From: a virus
DNA: 64,000 nt
Direction: 5' to 3' (one strand)
Virus record (IMG/VR): IMGVR_UViG_3300045971_000577
Coordinates: 248,001-312,000 of that record
Each line of letters opens with the position of its first letter. The first letter of the stretch is position 1. The notes beneath the pieces were generated by a model. The model was given only the letters and a program-made list of their open reading frames with translations. It made no database searches and was not told where the DNA came from. This document shows positions 1 to 7,297 of this stretch, piece by piece. The position numbers and the translations under genes are program-made.

Positions 1-232
1 TGCTGCCATCACACTCGCCCGCCAAAATCTTTGCACTCAATACCCGGGTTAGTACCGAAGTGACTTCTAACAATACAACTGTGCCTTTCTGTAGCTTACT
101 AAACTCTATGCCTTCTGTGCGAGGATATAGATTGTAAACATTTCCATTCTGTACTTTTGCAAGTGCGATGTTTCCGTTTGGATGAACATCCACAACTTTA
201 CCTTCTACAAAGAATGGTATTTCACGTGCCAT
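1..232 (-). CDS. Hypothetical protein, 3' end outside window
   Basis: Open frame of 77 codons starting MAREIPFFVEGKVVDVHPNG and running off the left edge. The N-terminal half reads like a small beta-rich (OB/SH3-like) domain, but I do not recognise a family. The ATG lies only 4 nt after a GATAAATA late-type box (237-244), so the mRNA may be leaderless; an AAGG immediately before the ATG is too close to act as a normal Shine-Dalgarno. Confidence 0.6.
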   Translation of the reverse strand, partial: MAREIPFFVEGKVVDVHPNGNIALAKVQNGNVYNLYPRTEGIEFSKLQKGTVVLLEVTSVLTRVLSAKILAGECDGS

Positions 233-236
233 CCTT

Positions 237-244
237 TATTTATC
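237..244 (-). promoter_or_regulatory. Late-type promoter box GATAAATA
   Basis: GATAAATA on the minus strand, matching the T4 late consensus TATAAATA in 7 of 8 bases. It lies 4 nt before the ATG of the left-edge gene and just after the CCA end of tRNA-Thr. Confidence 0.55.
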
Positions 245-247
245 TTA

Positions 248-323
248 TGGTGCCCTTTGTCAGAATTGAACTGACCTTTCATCTATACCAAAGATGCGTG
301 TTCGCCAATGTCACTAAAAGGGC
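248..323 (-). tRNA. tRNA-Thr(GGT)
   Basis: Acceptor GCCCTTT/AAAGGGC, anticodon arm CATCT-TTGGTAT-AGATG giving GGT, T-arm GTCAG-TTCAATT-CTGAC, discriminator A and encoded CCA. Confidence 0.9.
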
Positions 324-532
324 TAAAGAGAATAGACATATAGAATTATTTTTATAATTCTATAATAAGGTCCAGGGGATATATCATTATTTATAATATA
401 ATTGCCTGCGACATATTCTATGAAAAATGTCGGTAAAAATAGTTAACAATTAAAAACTATTAAAGGTTTGCTGTCAATATAGTAATAGACACGGCGCTTT
501 CGCCATAACAAACATACCAACAAAAACGGTAC
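324..532 (-). other. Non-coding gap with hairpins
   Basis: No supported gene. It holds the hairpin TAGAATTAT-TTTT-ATAATTCTA (about 340-362), a second hairpin CGACAT...ATGTCG (about 409-432) and a TATAAATA box on the minus strand (388-395), probably serving tRNA-Thr. Confidence 0.35.
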
Positions 533-748
533 TTAGTCCGGTGCTACAGCGCCTCTTGGTTTGCCCTTGGCGGAACTGTCGTGGTCTTTCGACTTCAGTG
601 CTGCACGGCGCGCCGATTCTTCACACAACTGAGCATCAATCATCCCGCGCAGCCATGCACCTCGTTCGTGTGCATCCTTGAATTTGGTCAAGGTCAGCAT
701 GGTTTTAAGTTGCGGCTTCATACGGAAATTCTTATCAGGTGTCATCAT
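533..748 (-). CDS. Hypothetical small basic protein
   Basis: A 71-residue protein beginning MMTPDKNFRMKPQLKTML, rich in Lys/Arg with an alanine-rich C-terminus. It overlaps the stop of the upstream gene (745-1101) in an ATGA junction, so the two are probably translationally coupled. No family recognised. Confidence 0.6.
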   Translation of the reverse strand: MMTPDKNFRMKPQLKTMLTLTKFKDAHERGAWLRGMIDAQLCEESARRAALKSKDHDSSAKGKPRGAVAPD

Positions 749-1101
749 TGTGATTCTTTCTTTTCTGCTTGAATGCGTTGATTTATATGTTTTCTAACCG
801 AACCTACTTGCTCTGTCAATGCACGGGTTTTCTTCTCCGATGCATCTTGCCTCTTATTGAGTGCAACTATAGCATTGTTTACCGCGTTTAGTCTACCGGT
901 ATTATTTTCTGAAACGTTGACTGATCTTACAACATTTTCTTTGTAGTGAACTGTAATGGTTTCTGCCACAACGTCCCACACTACATCGTTTACCTTGAAG
1001 TATTCGTCGTCAAACATTAAAGAATCGCCAACACGTGGAATGTGGTTAGCAGTTCCTGCATTGTATATATTACCGTAATCGTCTTCGTATATTAGTTTCA
1101 T
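745..1101 (-). CDS. Hypothetical protein with C-terminal coiled coil
   Basis: 118 residues. The N-terminal half (MKLIYEDDYGNIYNAGTAN) looks like a small beta domain; the C-terminal half (about residues 70-118) is charged and helical with heptad-like spacing, suggesting a coiled coil. The ATG lies 7 nt after the CCA end of tRNA-Asn with no Shine-Dalgarno, so it may be translated leaderless after tRNA 3' processing. Coupled by ATGA overlap to 533-748. Confidence 0.6.
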   Translation of the reverse strand: MKLIYEDDYGNIYNAGTANHIPRVGDSLMFDDEYFKVNDVVWDVVAETITVHYKENVVRSVNVSENNTGRLNAVNNAIVALNKRQDASEKKTRALTEQVGSVRKHINQRIQAEKKESQ

Positions 1102-1108
1102 TTTATAT

Positions 1109-1183
1109 TGGCTCCCCAGGATGGGATCGAACCACCGACCACTCGATTAACAGTCGAGGGCTCTGCCGCTGAGCTACTAGGGA
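1109..1183 (-). tRNA. tRNA-Asn(GTT)
   Basis: Acceptor TCCCTAG/CTGGGGA, anticodon loop CTGTTAA, T-arm with GGTTCGATCCC, discriminator G and encoded CCA. It lies downstream of the HNH gene. Confidence 0.92.
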
Positions 1184-1190
1184 ATATTCT

Positions 1191-1589
1191 TTATCTATTT
1201 ATGCTTCTACTGCCTCGACCATTTCCTTTATTCTTAGCAGTAAATGTATCAGTCTGGCTATGGCAGTTTGGACAAAGTAATCTAACATTATCCGGTTTAT
1301 CATTACTTGCATCTCCGTCGATGTGGTCTAACTGTAACATCAATGGTTTCCCATTATGCTCGCCTTTATTCCCACAATCAACGCAAATATTTCCGTAAAG
1401 ATATTTCAATACCCGTTTCAGGGTTGGTCTCTCTTTTATTTCACCCTTAAGAAATCTCGGTATAGTTACTTCTTTTAGTTTATATTCCGACTGGCATTCT
1501 CTACTACAATATTTGTTAGGATTGGTAGTGGTGGTAGAATGCAAGATAGGACGAGAGTTACCGCAGTTTATACAAACTATACATTTCAT
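1191..1589 (-). CDS. HNH homing endonuclease
   Basis: 132 residues from the internal ATG (MKCIVCINCGNSRP); the longer open frame upstream would read through tRNA-Ala. Two zinc-type pairs near the N-terminus (CxxC, CSREC) precede an HNH core: CVDCGNKGEHNGKPLMLQLDH, then NVRLLCPNCHSQTDTF. This is the usual free-standing phage HNH layout (DNA nicking, self-propagation). The gene is inserted between tRNA-Ala and tRNA-Asn; its ATG is 5 nt after the tRNA-Ala CCA with no Shine-Dalgarno, and a CATAAATA box (1196-1203) lies inside its last codons before tRNA-Asn. Confidence 0.85.
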   Translation of the reverse strand: MKCIVCINCGNSRPILHSTTTTNPNKYCSRECQSEYKLKEVTIPRFLKGEIKERPTLKRVLKYLYGNICVDCGNKGEHNGKPLMLQLDHIDGDASNDKPDNVRLLCPNCHSQTDTFTAKNKGNGRGSRSINR

Positions 1590-1594
1590 GTTAT

Positions 1595-1668
1595 TGGTGG
1601 ACCTGGGGAGAATCGAACTCCCATAAATAGCTTGCAAAGCTACCGTAATCCCATTATACTACAGGCCC
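1595..1668 (-). tRNA. tRNA-Ala(TGC), copy 1
   Basis: Acceptor GGGCCTG/CAGGTCC, anticodon loop TTTGCAA, T-stem GGGAG/CTCCC, discriminator A and CCA. A GATAAATA box lies 28 nt upstream (1697-1704). Confidence 0.9.
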
Positions 1669-1696
1669 AATATTCTTACTGTTCTCACAGTGTACT

Positions 1697-1704
1697 TATT
1701 TATC
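1697..1704 (-). promoter_or_regulatory. Late-type promoter box GATAAATA
   Basis: GATAAATA on the minus strand 28 nt before the 5' end of tRNA-Ala, the same distance (25-28 nt) as before several other tRNAs here. Confidence 0.5.
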
Positions 1705-1718
1705 TCTCGTAAGTCAAG

Positions 1719-2423
1719 TCACAATATCTCTTCGGTTTTGAGATTGAAGTGTTCCATTTTGGACAGTGCAATCCAATGATGTGCTTCTTCCCAGTTGGAC
1801 ATATCCACTGCACTACGAACACTCATCTTATTGGGGATTTCCCAATAACCAAACTTCTCAGTAATCTCAAGTTCTTTAAATGGCACACGTTTCAAATCGA
1901 TGTAGCGAAGTTTCATTGAAGAATCATCTCCCCAAACACAACCACCGAGGAATCCAAAGTTACAATACTGTGTCCCTTTGCAACCTACAGAAAGTCCTTC
2001 GGCTGTGAACTCGTCAACAGATACTTCATTATCCACCAACGAGTACTCGTATTCGTGAATAGTATCGCCAACTCCGACAGAATCGGTCATTGTATGATAA
2101 CGTGGCACATAGATTTCCATAGGACAAAATCCATGTGCAACAGGTTCTTCACCACACCAATCTTCGATATGATCTGTATTCAATCGCATTACACGAAGTG
2201 CGGTATATGACACACTATATAATGCATACCATTGATCTTCGAGCTGAAAAGGATAGAATGTACCTACGCCATTTCCATAATTACGAAGATATTCACCGAC
2301 CAAAATATTATCACGGTAGATTGAGACTTTTTCAGAATCCCATATACCTGGTTGATTTTGGATTGTTTCGGCAACAATGTTGAATGGTGTGCCGATAAAT
2401 GATTTACCTTGTGATATTTTCAT
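1719..2423 (-). CDS. Hypothetical protein, 234 aa
   Basis: A 234-residue acidic protein (MKISQGKSFIGTPFNIVAET...) with many aromatic residues and a beta-rich profile, no signal peptide or membrane segment. Four cysteines occur in the middle (GCKGTQYCNFGFLGGCVWG). The ATG is preceded by GAGAAA at a good ribosome-binding distance. I do not recognise the family. Confidence 0.75.
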   Translation of the reverse strand: MKISQGKSFIGTPFNIVAETIQNQPGIWDSEKVSIYRDNILVGEYLRNYGNGVGTFYPFQLEDQWYALYSVSYTALRVMRLNTDHIEDWCGEEPVAHGFCPMEIYVPRYHTMTDSVGVGDTIHEYEYSLVDNEVSVDEFTAEGLSVGCKGTQYCNFGFLGGCVWGDDSSMKLRYIDLKRVPFKELEITEKFGYWEIPNKMSVRSAVDMSNWEEAHHWIALSKMEHFNLKTEEIL

Positions 2424-2887
2424 GATTTCTCTATAAAATAGGTGAATGTTTTGCTAATCGATCATCGAGCTATCATCGGACTTCCAGCGGATTACCAATC
2501 CTAAGTCTCAGTATTTGCGCATTTTCCCAACATCCAGCAGGAGATATAGTAAGACAGGAAAGCGGCTCTCGCAGTTTATCTATCTGTTGCAGCATATCCA
2601 CCGGTATATCTCTTTCTTCGCAGGCCTTTACCCGTAAAAAGTGCTATAGGTGGTAAACCCATTCTGACTAACGCATTTACGTGGCGTACACCACAACCTT
2701 GGCTTGATATCAGCTTTCGGGATCTAAGTCATATACGGTATCTAAAGCGAGATACGATGTACATTGTATGGCACATCCATTTCACCACGTACAGCCGGTG
2801 TACACCAACAGTTACCCACTGTCGAAGGATTGAAGTACCTTTACGGTATACCATCTTCAAGTCTTGGTCGGAACAATGTTCCAAAAA
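2424..2887 (-). ncRNA. Non-coding gap, candidate structured RNA
   Basis: 464 nt between a gene and tRNA-Pro without a plausible reading frame. Several hairpins are visible: GGAACAATGTTCC (near 2870) and a nested element in which TTGAAG and CTTCAA enclose TACC-TTTAC-GGTA (about 2827-2857). It is either a long spacer or one or more structured RNAs; no known family is recognised. Confidence 0.35.
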
Positions 2888-2966
2888 TGGTCTCGGTGGT
2901 GGGATTTGAACTCACATTATTCTTCGCCCCAAACGAAGCGCCATGACCAGATTAGGCGACACCGAG
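2888..2966 (-). tRNA. tRNA-Pro(TGG), copy 1
   Basis: Acceptor CTCGGTG/CACCGAG, anticodon arm CTTCG-TTTGGGG-CGAAG giving TGG, discriminator A and CCA. The T-stem has one mismatch. Its 5' end overlaps the 3' end of the HNH gene by 15 nt. Confidence 0.82.
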
Positions 2967-3536
2967 TTTATTCTGAAATTCTATTATATAGTTATTTATC
3001 TTTTCTTCTATCTTTGTAAATAATCCTCTGTGGCAATATGCGTGATGCGTAGGACACAATGGAATCAAGTTTGTAATCGAGTTATTATCTCTGTTGCAAT
3101 CTAAATGATGGACATCTACTGCATCTGTTTCGCCACAAACTACACACTTCTTTTCGTGGTGACTATAGCATATTGTCGAATACTGTGTATATCTTTCTGG
3201 CTTATTTCTTAATTCTCTAAAAAATTTATTCGAGCAACTATGCGAACATGTACCCTTGCTGTGCTTATAATCTTTTATTACATTTTCGCATACAACACAG
3301 TTCTTTGTGTTTGCTGGATTTAGATAACATGCATCCTGATGCTTGGTTCTATTCGGTTCCGATATATTCTTATTGCAAAATATGCAATTTATCTTTTTCT
3401 TATTTACTAAAATCCAGTTGCTCGGTTTGTCAGTTTTCTTATAGCTCAAATGAGCACGAAAGGCCTTTTCACTCTTGTAAACTTTACCATTATTTGGACT
3501 TGTGTATGTCCCATCGATGTTGCGATATTCTTGCAT
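2952..3536 (-). CDS. HNH homing endonuclease overlapping tRNA-Pro
   Basis: 194 residues from ATG 3534-3536 (MQEYRNIDGTYTSPNNG). Cysteine pairs CIFCNKN, CVVCENV and CVVCGETDAVDVHHLD lead into the HNH core: DVHHLDCNRDNNSITNLIPLCPTHHAYCH. The start sits 4 nt after a CATAAATA box. Its last codons overlap tRNA-Pro, and the coding sequence itself carries a GATAAATA box (2993-3000) 26 nt before the tRNA, so the endonuclease gene seems to bring the tRNA's promoter with it. Confidence 0.85.
   Translation of the reverse strand: MQEYRNIDGTYTSPNNGKVYKSEKAFRAHLSYKKTDKPSNWILVNKKKINCIFCNKNISEPNRTKHQDACYLNPANTKNCVVCENVIKDYKHSKGTCSHSCSNKFFRELRNKPERYTQYSTICYSHHEKKCVVCGETDAVDVHHLDCNRDNNSITNLIPLCPTHHAYCHRGLFTKIEEKINNYIIEFQNKLGVA
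2993..3000 (-). promoter_or_regulatory. Late-type box inside HNH gene, for tRNA-Pro
   Basis: GATAAATA spelled by the codons for Lys-Ile-Asn near the C-terminus of the HNH gene, 26 nt before the 5' end of tRNA-Pro. Confidence 0.5.
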
Positions 3537-3540
3537 CAAC

Positions 3541-3548
3541 TATTTATG
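3541..3548 (-). promoter_or_regulatory. Late-type promoter box CATAAATA
   Basis: CATAAATA on the minus strand with a 4-nt spacer to the HNH ATG. It is also the right arm of the hairpin TTATGCTC/GAGCATAA that ends the upstream non-coding block. Confidence 0.45.
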
Positions 3549-4079
3549 CTCGGAGCATAAGTTTTGCACAAATCGCGAACATCGACCATGAATTATTGCT
3601 TGTGTGGGTCTTTCCAAATACACCCTGGTCACTAACGATTCGGCCCCCGGTATGTTTGACGCATCCATGGATGCAAAGTGTTACTACTCACTCGGGCTGT
3701 TTACCGTAAACCCCACAAAACCGCCCAACTCTCGTGTGGCCATGTTGGCGAGACCCCTCTAAAATACGTCGCAAGGATTGACGGGTACACTTTTACATGC
3801 GGTACCGTACATGTGGAATTTGTGTTTCGCTCAGTGTTTTCGACGCACCTTGCTAACGTTTCAACTCACGTGGCAGTTGACTATACCAAAAGTTCGAGCA
3901 TAGTTAAGTATATCTCAAGTAACCCGACGCAGCAGGTTACAACTATTACCCAGTTTAGGAGCTTGGCAACTATTCTCCGCTACGATTTTACACCGCGTGC
4001 CTGGTGCGACTGGACTGGCCAAGGTTTTCACTCCTCGTTTTACCCGGCTTTCCGATCTCTCGGTGCCGCGCCATATTCT
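3549..4079 (-). ncRNA. Candidate large structured RNA (about 530 nt)
   Basis: 531 nt with no credible protein (the long open frame on the plus strand has no homologue-like pattern). It is dense in perfect short stems: TTATGCTC/GAGCATAA at the 3' edge, GCATCCATGGATGC, GTTTAC-C-GTAAAC, and GTAACC-(10 nt)-GGTTAC. Size, position inside a phage tRNA array and density of stems resemble the GOLLD/ROOL class of giant phage RNAs; assignment to those families is a guess without a covariance-model search. Confidence 0.45.
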
Positions 4080-4253
4080 TTACTTCAACAGACCCCAACT
4101 TGCGCCAATCGGCTCAGTATCGTATCCACATTCCCTGAGTTGAGTAGCAACCCACGCTGCTATCTCTTCTCTACTCTTGTTATGCATATATTCTGCACTT
4201 ACAAGAGCAACTTGGAACATAATATCGATTAGGTCTTGTTCTTTGCTTCTCAT
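4080..4253 (-). CDS. Hypothetical protein, 57 aa
   Basis: MRSKEQDLIDIMFQVALVSA... starts 6 nt after the CCA end of tRNA-Val and has no Shine-Dalgarno. It is mostly helical and acidic-amphipathic. The longer open frame upstream is rejected because it would translate the tRNA. Family unknown. Confidence 0.55.
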   Translation of the reverse strand: MRSKEQDLIDIMFQVALVSAEYMHNKSREEIAAWVATQLRECGYDTEPIGASWGLLK

Positions 4254-4259
4254 AATATT

Positions 4260-4334
4260 TGGTGGGCGGTGAGGGTTTCGAACCCCCGACAACCTGAATG
4301 TAAATCAGGGACTCTACCACTGAGCTAACCGCCC
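4260..4334 (-). tRNA. tRNA-Val(TAC), copy 1
   Basis: Acceptor GGGCGGT/ACCGCCC, anticodon arm CCTGA-TTTACAT-TCAGG, T-arm GGGGGTTCGAAACCCTC, discriminator A and CCA. Confidence 0.9.
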
Positions 4335-4342
4335 AAATATCT

Positions 4343-4621
4343 CTAACTTGACTCTATTTTACCGCCTAGCAATGCTACTGTCAATGACTCCGAATCTGGT
4401 TGTGTACCGTTTTTCAGTGTGATTGATGTCACCCATTCGTTGAATTCATCCATTAGCCAAACACAACCGGACCACTCAAATGTTCCTTCTGCGCCGTCTA
4501 AAAATCCTCGAGAGTGGGCGACCCATTTTACCAATCCACTATCGCATGCTCGTTTTATGAGCGGCAACAGTGCCTTATCAAATCCTGTACAACTAACATA
4601 TTCAAGTTCTGGCCAGGCCAT
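4343..4621 (-). CDS. Hypothetical protein, 92 aa
   Basis: MAWPELEYVSCTGFDKALLP... A soluble, Trp-rich small protein of unknown family directly upstream of tRNA-Val. It ends with a TAG stop, so UAG still serves as an ordinary terminator in some genes of this phage. Confidence 0.6.
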   Translation of the reverse strand: MAWPELEYVSCTGFDKALLPLIKRACDSGLVKWVAHSRGFLDGAEGTFEWSGCVWLMDEFNEWVTSITLKNGTQPDSESLTVALLGGKIESS

Positions 4622-4637
4622 ATTATTCTTTTAAAGT

Positions 4638-4759
4638 GTTGTAGCTATCGAAATACATGGGCCCGGTTATCGCTTCGATCACGTCGCAGGACTTTCACCT
4701 ACCCCGATATACCACCTAAATGGTAGTGACCATTACTCCCAACATACATAAACTACAAC
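4638..4759 (-). ncRNA. Gap RNA closed by a 7-bp inverted repeat
   Basis: The gap downstream of the 4880-5101 gene is bracketed by GTTGTAG (4638-4644) and CTACAAC (4753-4759). Inside is a T-arm-like GTAGG-TGAAAGT-CCTGC. One of a series of bracketed gaps in the array; no family recognised. Confidence 0.35.
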
Positions 4760-4879
4760 GGTATATTTAGTCAGAATGCGTTTTTTCAATTTTACGATTT
4801 GATTATTTTGAATTGCTGAATGCATTCTTTAGAAATTTAGACTTCGTAACTGCGTTGTCTATGCAGCTACTATAACACC

Positions 4880-5101
4880 TTACCGGGCTGCTGTCAAATA
4901 GTTCGCCCACATTCTTTTCTTGGCCCAGGGCAGTTCACCGTCCACAGCAAGCCAGGCCGGCTTACCGTCAATAGTGCGATTATCTCTTCCAGTTGTACTA
5001 TAGCAACCATCGAAGCAGTGAGTGGGCGAACCATTCACCTTTTCCCAATTGTGGGTCAACTTACCACAGCATACACATCGTTTACGCATAGTTTCTTTCA
5101 T
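4880..5101 (-). CDS. Hypothetical cysteine-rich small protein
   Basis: 73 residues with CVCCGK near the N-terminus and CFDGC about 20 residues later, a spacing that could bind zinc. The start at 5101 lies 6 nt after the closing stem of the upstream gap RNA and has no Shine-Dalgarno; the internal ATG at 5089 is an alternative. Function unknown. Confidence 0.5.
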   Translation of the reverse strand: MKETMRKRCVCCGKLTHNWEKVNGSPTHCFDGCYSTTGRDNRTIDGKPAWLAVDGELPWAKKRMWANYLTAAR

Positions 5102-5107
5102 ATTGAA

Positions 5108-5363
5108 TAGAATAGCTAAAGCCGCTTTTTCACCACAAATCCAATACCATAGTACCTACAGAATAAAGATGTATGCTTTATCCCTGCCTATAGTCGAAGG
5201 GCCAATTATTCCCTTACTTTAGCCCTCTGGCCCCCAAATACAGTGGTGACCAATTACGCTAATCGCTGTCTAAACTCCACCTCGGTCGATAACCGAAACT
5301 TGTTCGGGTGTTTCGAGTTCAGTTCAACGTGCTGGTATCGGCGTCGCCGTAGACGCTATTCTA
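5108..5363 (-). ncRNA. Gap RNA closed by a 9-bp inverted repeat
   Basis: TAGAATAGC (5108-5116) pairs perfectly with GCTATTCTA (5355-5363), enclosing 238 nt without a credible gene. The brackets lie right at the edges of the gap between the neighbouring gene and the tRNA-like RNA. Confidence 0.42.
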
Positions 5364-5366
5364 ACT

Positions 5367-5471
5367 TGGTGCCATGAGGATGGATTCGAACCATCACATT
5401 CGCTAGCCCGCACCGTTCCTCGAGACTGTTGCGGGCAAAATCACGTCCTCTACCGATTGGGATACTCTGGC
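5367..5471 (-). ncRNA. CCA-ended tRNA-like RNA with abnormal anticodon domain
   Basis: 105 nt. It has a tRNA-like 5' end GCCAGAG, a D-arm (TCC...GGTAGAGGA), a perfect T-arm GATGG-TTCGAAT-CCATC, and ends A-CCA. In place of a 5+7 anticodon arm there is a hairpin of GCCCGCA/TGCGGGC with a 17-nt loop. The acceptor pairs only with a bulge. Either a degraded class II tRNA or a tRNA-like RNA; anticodon not assignable. Confidence 0.55.
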
Positions 5472-5478
5472 TTATTCA

Positions 5479-5691
5479 AAATATAGAGGCTCCGGCGCCA
5501 CCGCATTCGCGACACTATTGCGCTTTTTTGGGGTGAAGTAACTTCACCAATACCGGTTTTATGCATATCACTGTATGGAAGGATTTTCACCTACAACACT
5601 GCACCTACTCAATATATCTAATACCATCCGTGGATCGTAGTGTAACATATTTTTTCAATGTCGTTCTGATAATTGAACTACATACATTATT
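5479..5691 (-). other. Non-coding gap with hairpins
   Basis: No credible gene. A clear palindromic hairpin GGTGAAGTAACTTCACC lies near 5529-5546, followed by a second T-arm-like segment (GTAGG-TGAAAAT-CCTTC on the minus strand). Confidence 0.3.
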
Positions 5692-5777
5692 TGGTGCCCC
5701 CTGGGAGACTCGAACTCCCAATGCCTTGCGGCGCCAGAACCTAAATCTGGTGCGTCTACCAATTTCGCCAAAGGGGC
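5692..5777 (-). tRNA. tRNA-Leu(TAG), class II
   Basis: Acceptor GCCCCTT/AGGGGGC, anticodon arm CCAGA-TTTAGGT-TCTGG, long variable arm, T-arm GGGAG-TTCGAGT-CTCCC, A73 and CCA. The only canonical class II leucine tRNA in the window. Confidence 0.92.
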
Positions 5778-5802
5778 AAATACTTGTCACATTATAGTAT
5801 GC

Positions 5803-5810
5803 TATTTATG
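5803..5810 (-). promoter_or_regulatory. Late-type promoter box CATAAATA
   Basis: CATAAATA on the minus strand 25 nt before tRNA-Leu, the spacing seen before other tRNAs. Confidence 0.45.
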
Positions 5811-5820
5811 AAAGATCAAT

Positions 5821-6006
5821 CTAACCGTTGTTGGTTTCTCTCTTTTTTGCACTGTGATTTATGATAATTATCGATCTGTCTTCAATCTCAAAGTCAATCT
5901 CATCACCCTCGAGCCAACCGTACTTCTTGATTAGCTCGGGCGGGAATGGGAGAATTACATCTCCGTTTTCATCTTCTTCGATTGTTACTGTCCAGGAGTT
6001 TTGCAT
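5821..6006 (-). CDS. AbrB/MazE-like (SpoVT-AbrB fold) small protein
   Basis: 61 residues: MQNSWTVTIEEDENGDVILP followed by FPPELIKKYGWLEGDEIDFE, the classic swapped-hairpin pattern of AbrB/MazE DNA-binding proteins (a two-strand hairpin, then P-x-E/D-L-h-x-x-x-G-h-x-x-G-D). Such domains act as transcription regulators or antitoxins; no toxin gene is adjacent, so regulator is the safer reading. It overlaps the 3' end of the upstream 57-aa gene and is the last gene of the denV operon. Confidence 0.68.
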   Translation of the reverse strand: MQNSWTVTIEEDENGDVILPFPPELIKKYGWLEGDEIDFEIEDRSIIIINHSAKKRETNNG

Positions 6007-6158
6007 GGTAGTTCTAATCCTTCGTTTGGCTCAATACCAAAGTGTTCTTTGATTTGTAACACAAGGAGTGAATCGTACGGATTGCTACCTTGCATATGTG
6101 CATTTATCATTTTGCAACATTCTCTTACGGCATTCTTGATGACTTGATCTTCTTCCAT
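5985..6158 (-). CDS. Hypothetical protein, 57 aa
   Basis: MEEDQVIKNAVRECCKMINA... Mostly helical. Its ATG overlaps the stop of the SLOG gene (TAATG) and its 3' end overlaps the start of the AbrB-like gene by 22 nt, so it is part of the same tightly packed operon. No family recognised. Confidence 0.6.
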   Translation of the reverse strand: MEEDQVIKNAVRECCKMINAHMQGSNPYDSLLVLQIKEHFGIEPNEGLELPCKTPGQ

Positions 6159-6550
6159 TATCTTTCCAGCACCGTAATTGGCCTACTGATTTTTCTTGCA
6201 TAACGAATTGCTGCCCAGGTTCCACTACGCAAGATCTCATAATCCTGCAGCGGTGAACCAAACATGTATTCTACATCATCGACAATTTCATGATCTCGCA
6301 CAAGGTACGGAAGCGGGTCAAGATAGTGATCACACTTCTTCCATGCCCTGTTACTGCTTGCTTTAGGCGGATGACAAAATATTTCTACATCGGGGAAAAA
6401 TTCTCGTACGATGTCATGTGCCTCGGCATCGGCGCCAATGCAATCGCCATGATGAAATTCAGTAGGATTTAGTTCGTACAATTTCAGTGCGAATTGTTCT
6501 TTCTGATGTTGCGACATTCCCTTACGTGTTCCTGTAAATCCTACTTTCAC
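6158..6550 (-). CDS. SLOG/YpsA-like nucleotide-binding protein
   Basis: 130 residues. It opens with MKVGFTGTRKGMS, then FHHGDCIGADAEAHDIV and a late SGTWAAIRYA. The GTR and GD-xG-AD motifs on successive strands are the ligand-binding features of the SLOG Rossmann-like superfamily (DprA, LOG, YspA/cpYpsA). Family members bind nucleotides or NAD/ADP-ribose derivatives; the substrate here is unknown. It sits in the overlapping operon 7470 to 5821 with denV. Confidence 0.72.
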   Translation of the reverse strand: MKVGFTGTRKGMSQHQKEQFALKLYELNPTEFHHGDCIGADAEAHDIVREFFPDVEIFCHPPKASSNRAWKKCDHYLDPLPYLVRDHEIVDDVEYMFGSPLQDYEILRSGTWAAIRYARKISRPITVLER

Positions 6551-6849
6551 TTAAATGAATCTCCCCACATCAAAATCAACATGGTCGCATCGCTTTCCTT
6601 CTTGAAGAAGATTTCAGCGAAGTACATGGGGTTGTCAAGGTATTCGCGAATATAGAATTCGCCCTTGAAAGTTGTTTGCAACCACTTTGTAATCTCTACC
6701 CAATTCTCTGGTTGCTGAATAGCAGTGAATTTGATTGCGTAGGGAGACTTCACCGGCAACTTGGACAAGTCGGTAATCCAATATTTGGCAGGAGGAGAAT
6801 CATCCTTGCCTGCAACGGGATCAGACAGATTGTGCAATATGGAGGTCAT
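6547..6849 (-). CDS. Hypothetical protein, 100 aa
   Basis: The start is placed at the internal ATG (MTSILHNLSDPVAGKDDSPP) because AAGG sits 6 nt before it and because it overlaps the end of denV by 29 nt, as is usual in this operon. Residues 55-100 resemble a small alpha/beta domain ending in ILMWGDSFK. The 3' end overlaps the SLOG gene by 4 nt. Family unknown. Confidence 0.6.
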   Translation of the reverse strand: MTSILHNLSDPVAGKDDSPPAKYWITDLSKLPVKSPYAIKFTAIQQPENWVEITKWLQTTFKGEFYIREYLDNPMYFAEIFFKKESDATMLILMWGDSFK

Positions 6850-7297
6850 ATAGTGCCTTAAAATAGTCAGGTGAAGTTGTTTTACCGTAATACTTATACC
6901 ATTCAGGTTTCTCACCCAGTCTCAGCATGATACGTTCAACATTTATTGTAATGTCGTCAGCAGTGGGTTGCCAATCGGTTATAATAAATTCGGTCGGAAT
7001 TCCGTAATAAAAGATTTTATTCGCATAGTGATGTTGAAGACTATAGTGTCGATTTTCGACCAGTTCTTGTGTGAGTGCTACATATCTGTTGTGCAGGAAT
7101 CGCATCTTATTATAGAAGAAACACACATGTCCTGCATTCAATGTGTAACGATCTGGAACACTGTCCAGCACATCGTCTAACATCTTTGTCTTCAGTGATC
7201 TACGAAGTGCTGCGGGAACCATCTTGAGTTCACGCCACTCAGCAAAAAGATGCTGATCGGCAAGGTCTTCCGGCCTTACCAAATTTACTCGTGTCAT
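6821..7297 (-). CDS. denV: Pyrimidine-dimer DNA glycosylase (T4 endonuclease V type)
   Basis: 158 residues from ATG 7295-7297 (MTRVNLVRPEDLADQHLFAE). The catalytic pair of T4 endonuclease V is present in register: Thr2, whose alpha-amino group attacks C1' after Met removal, and Glu23 in AEWREL. The family signatures GHVCFFYNK and PEWYKYYGK are also clear. It cleaves the glycosyl bond at UV cyclobutane dimers and nicks the strand. About 20 residues longer than T4 DenV because of a C-terminal tail (TTSPDYFKALYDLH). The TTG-initiated longer frame would put two residues before Thr2 and is rejected. It starts in an ATGA overlap with the preceding 58-aa gene. Confidence 0.95.
   Translation of the reverse strand: MTRVNLVRPEDLADQHLFAEWRELKMVPAALRRSLKTKMLDDVLDSVPDRYTLNAGHVCFFYNKMRFLHNRYVALTQELVENRHYSLQHHYANKIFYYGIPTEFIITDWQPTADDITINVERIMLRLGEKPEWYKYYGKTTSPDYFKALYDLHIAQSV

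Noticed and set aside
3678-4232. 184-codon open frame on the plus strand
   Set aside because: It crosses a highly structured non-coding block and the end of a minus-strand gene; composition and repeats of Ser/Thr/Pro do not look like a protein, and there is no ribosome-binding site.
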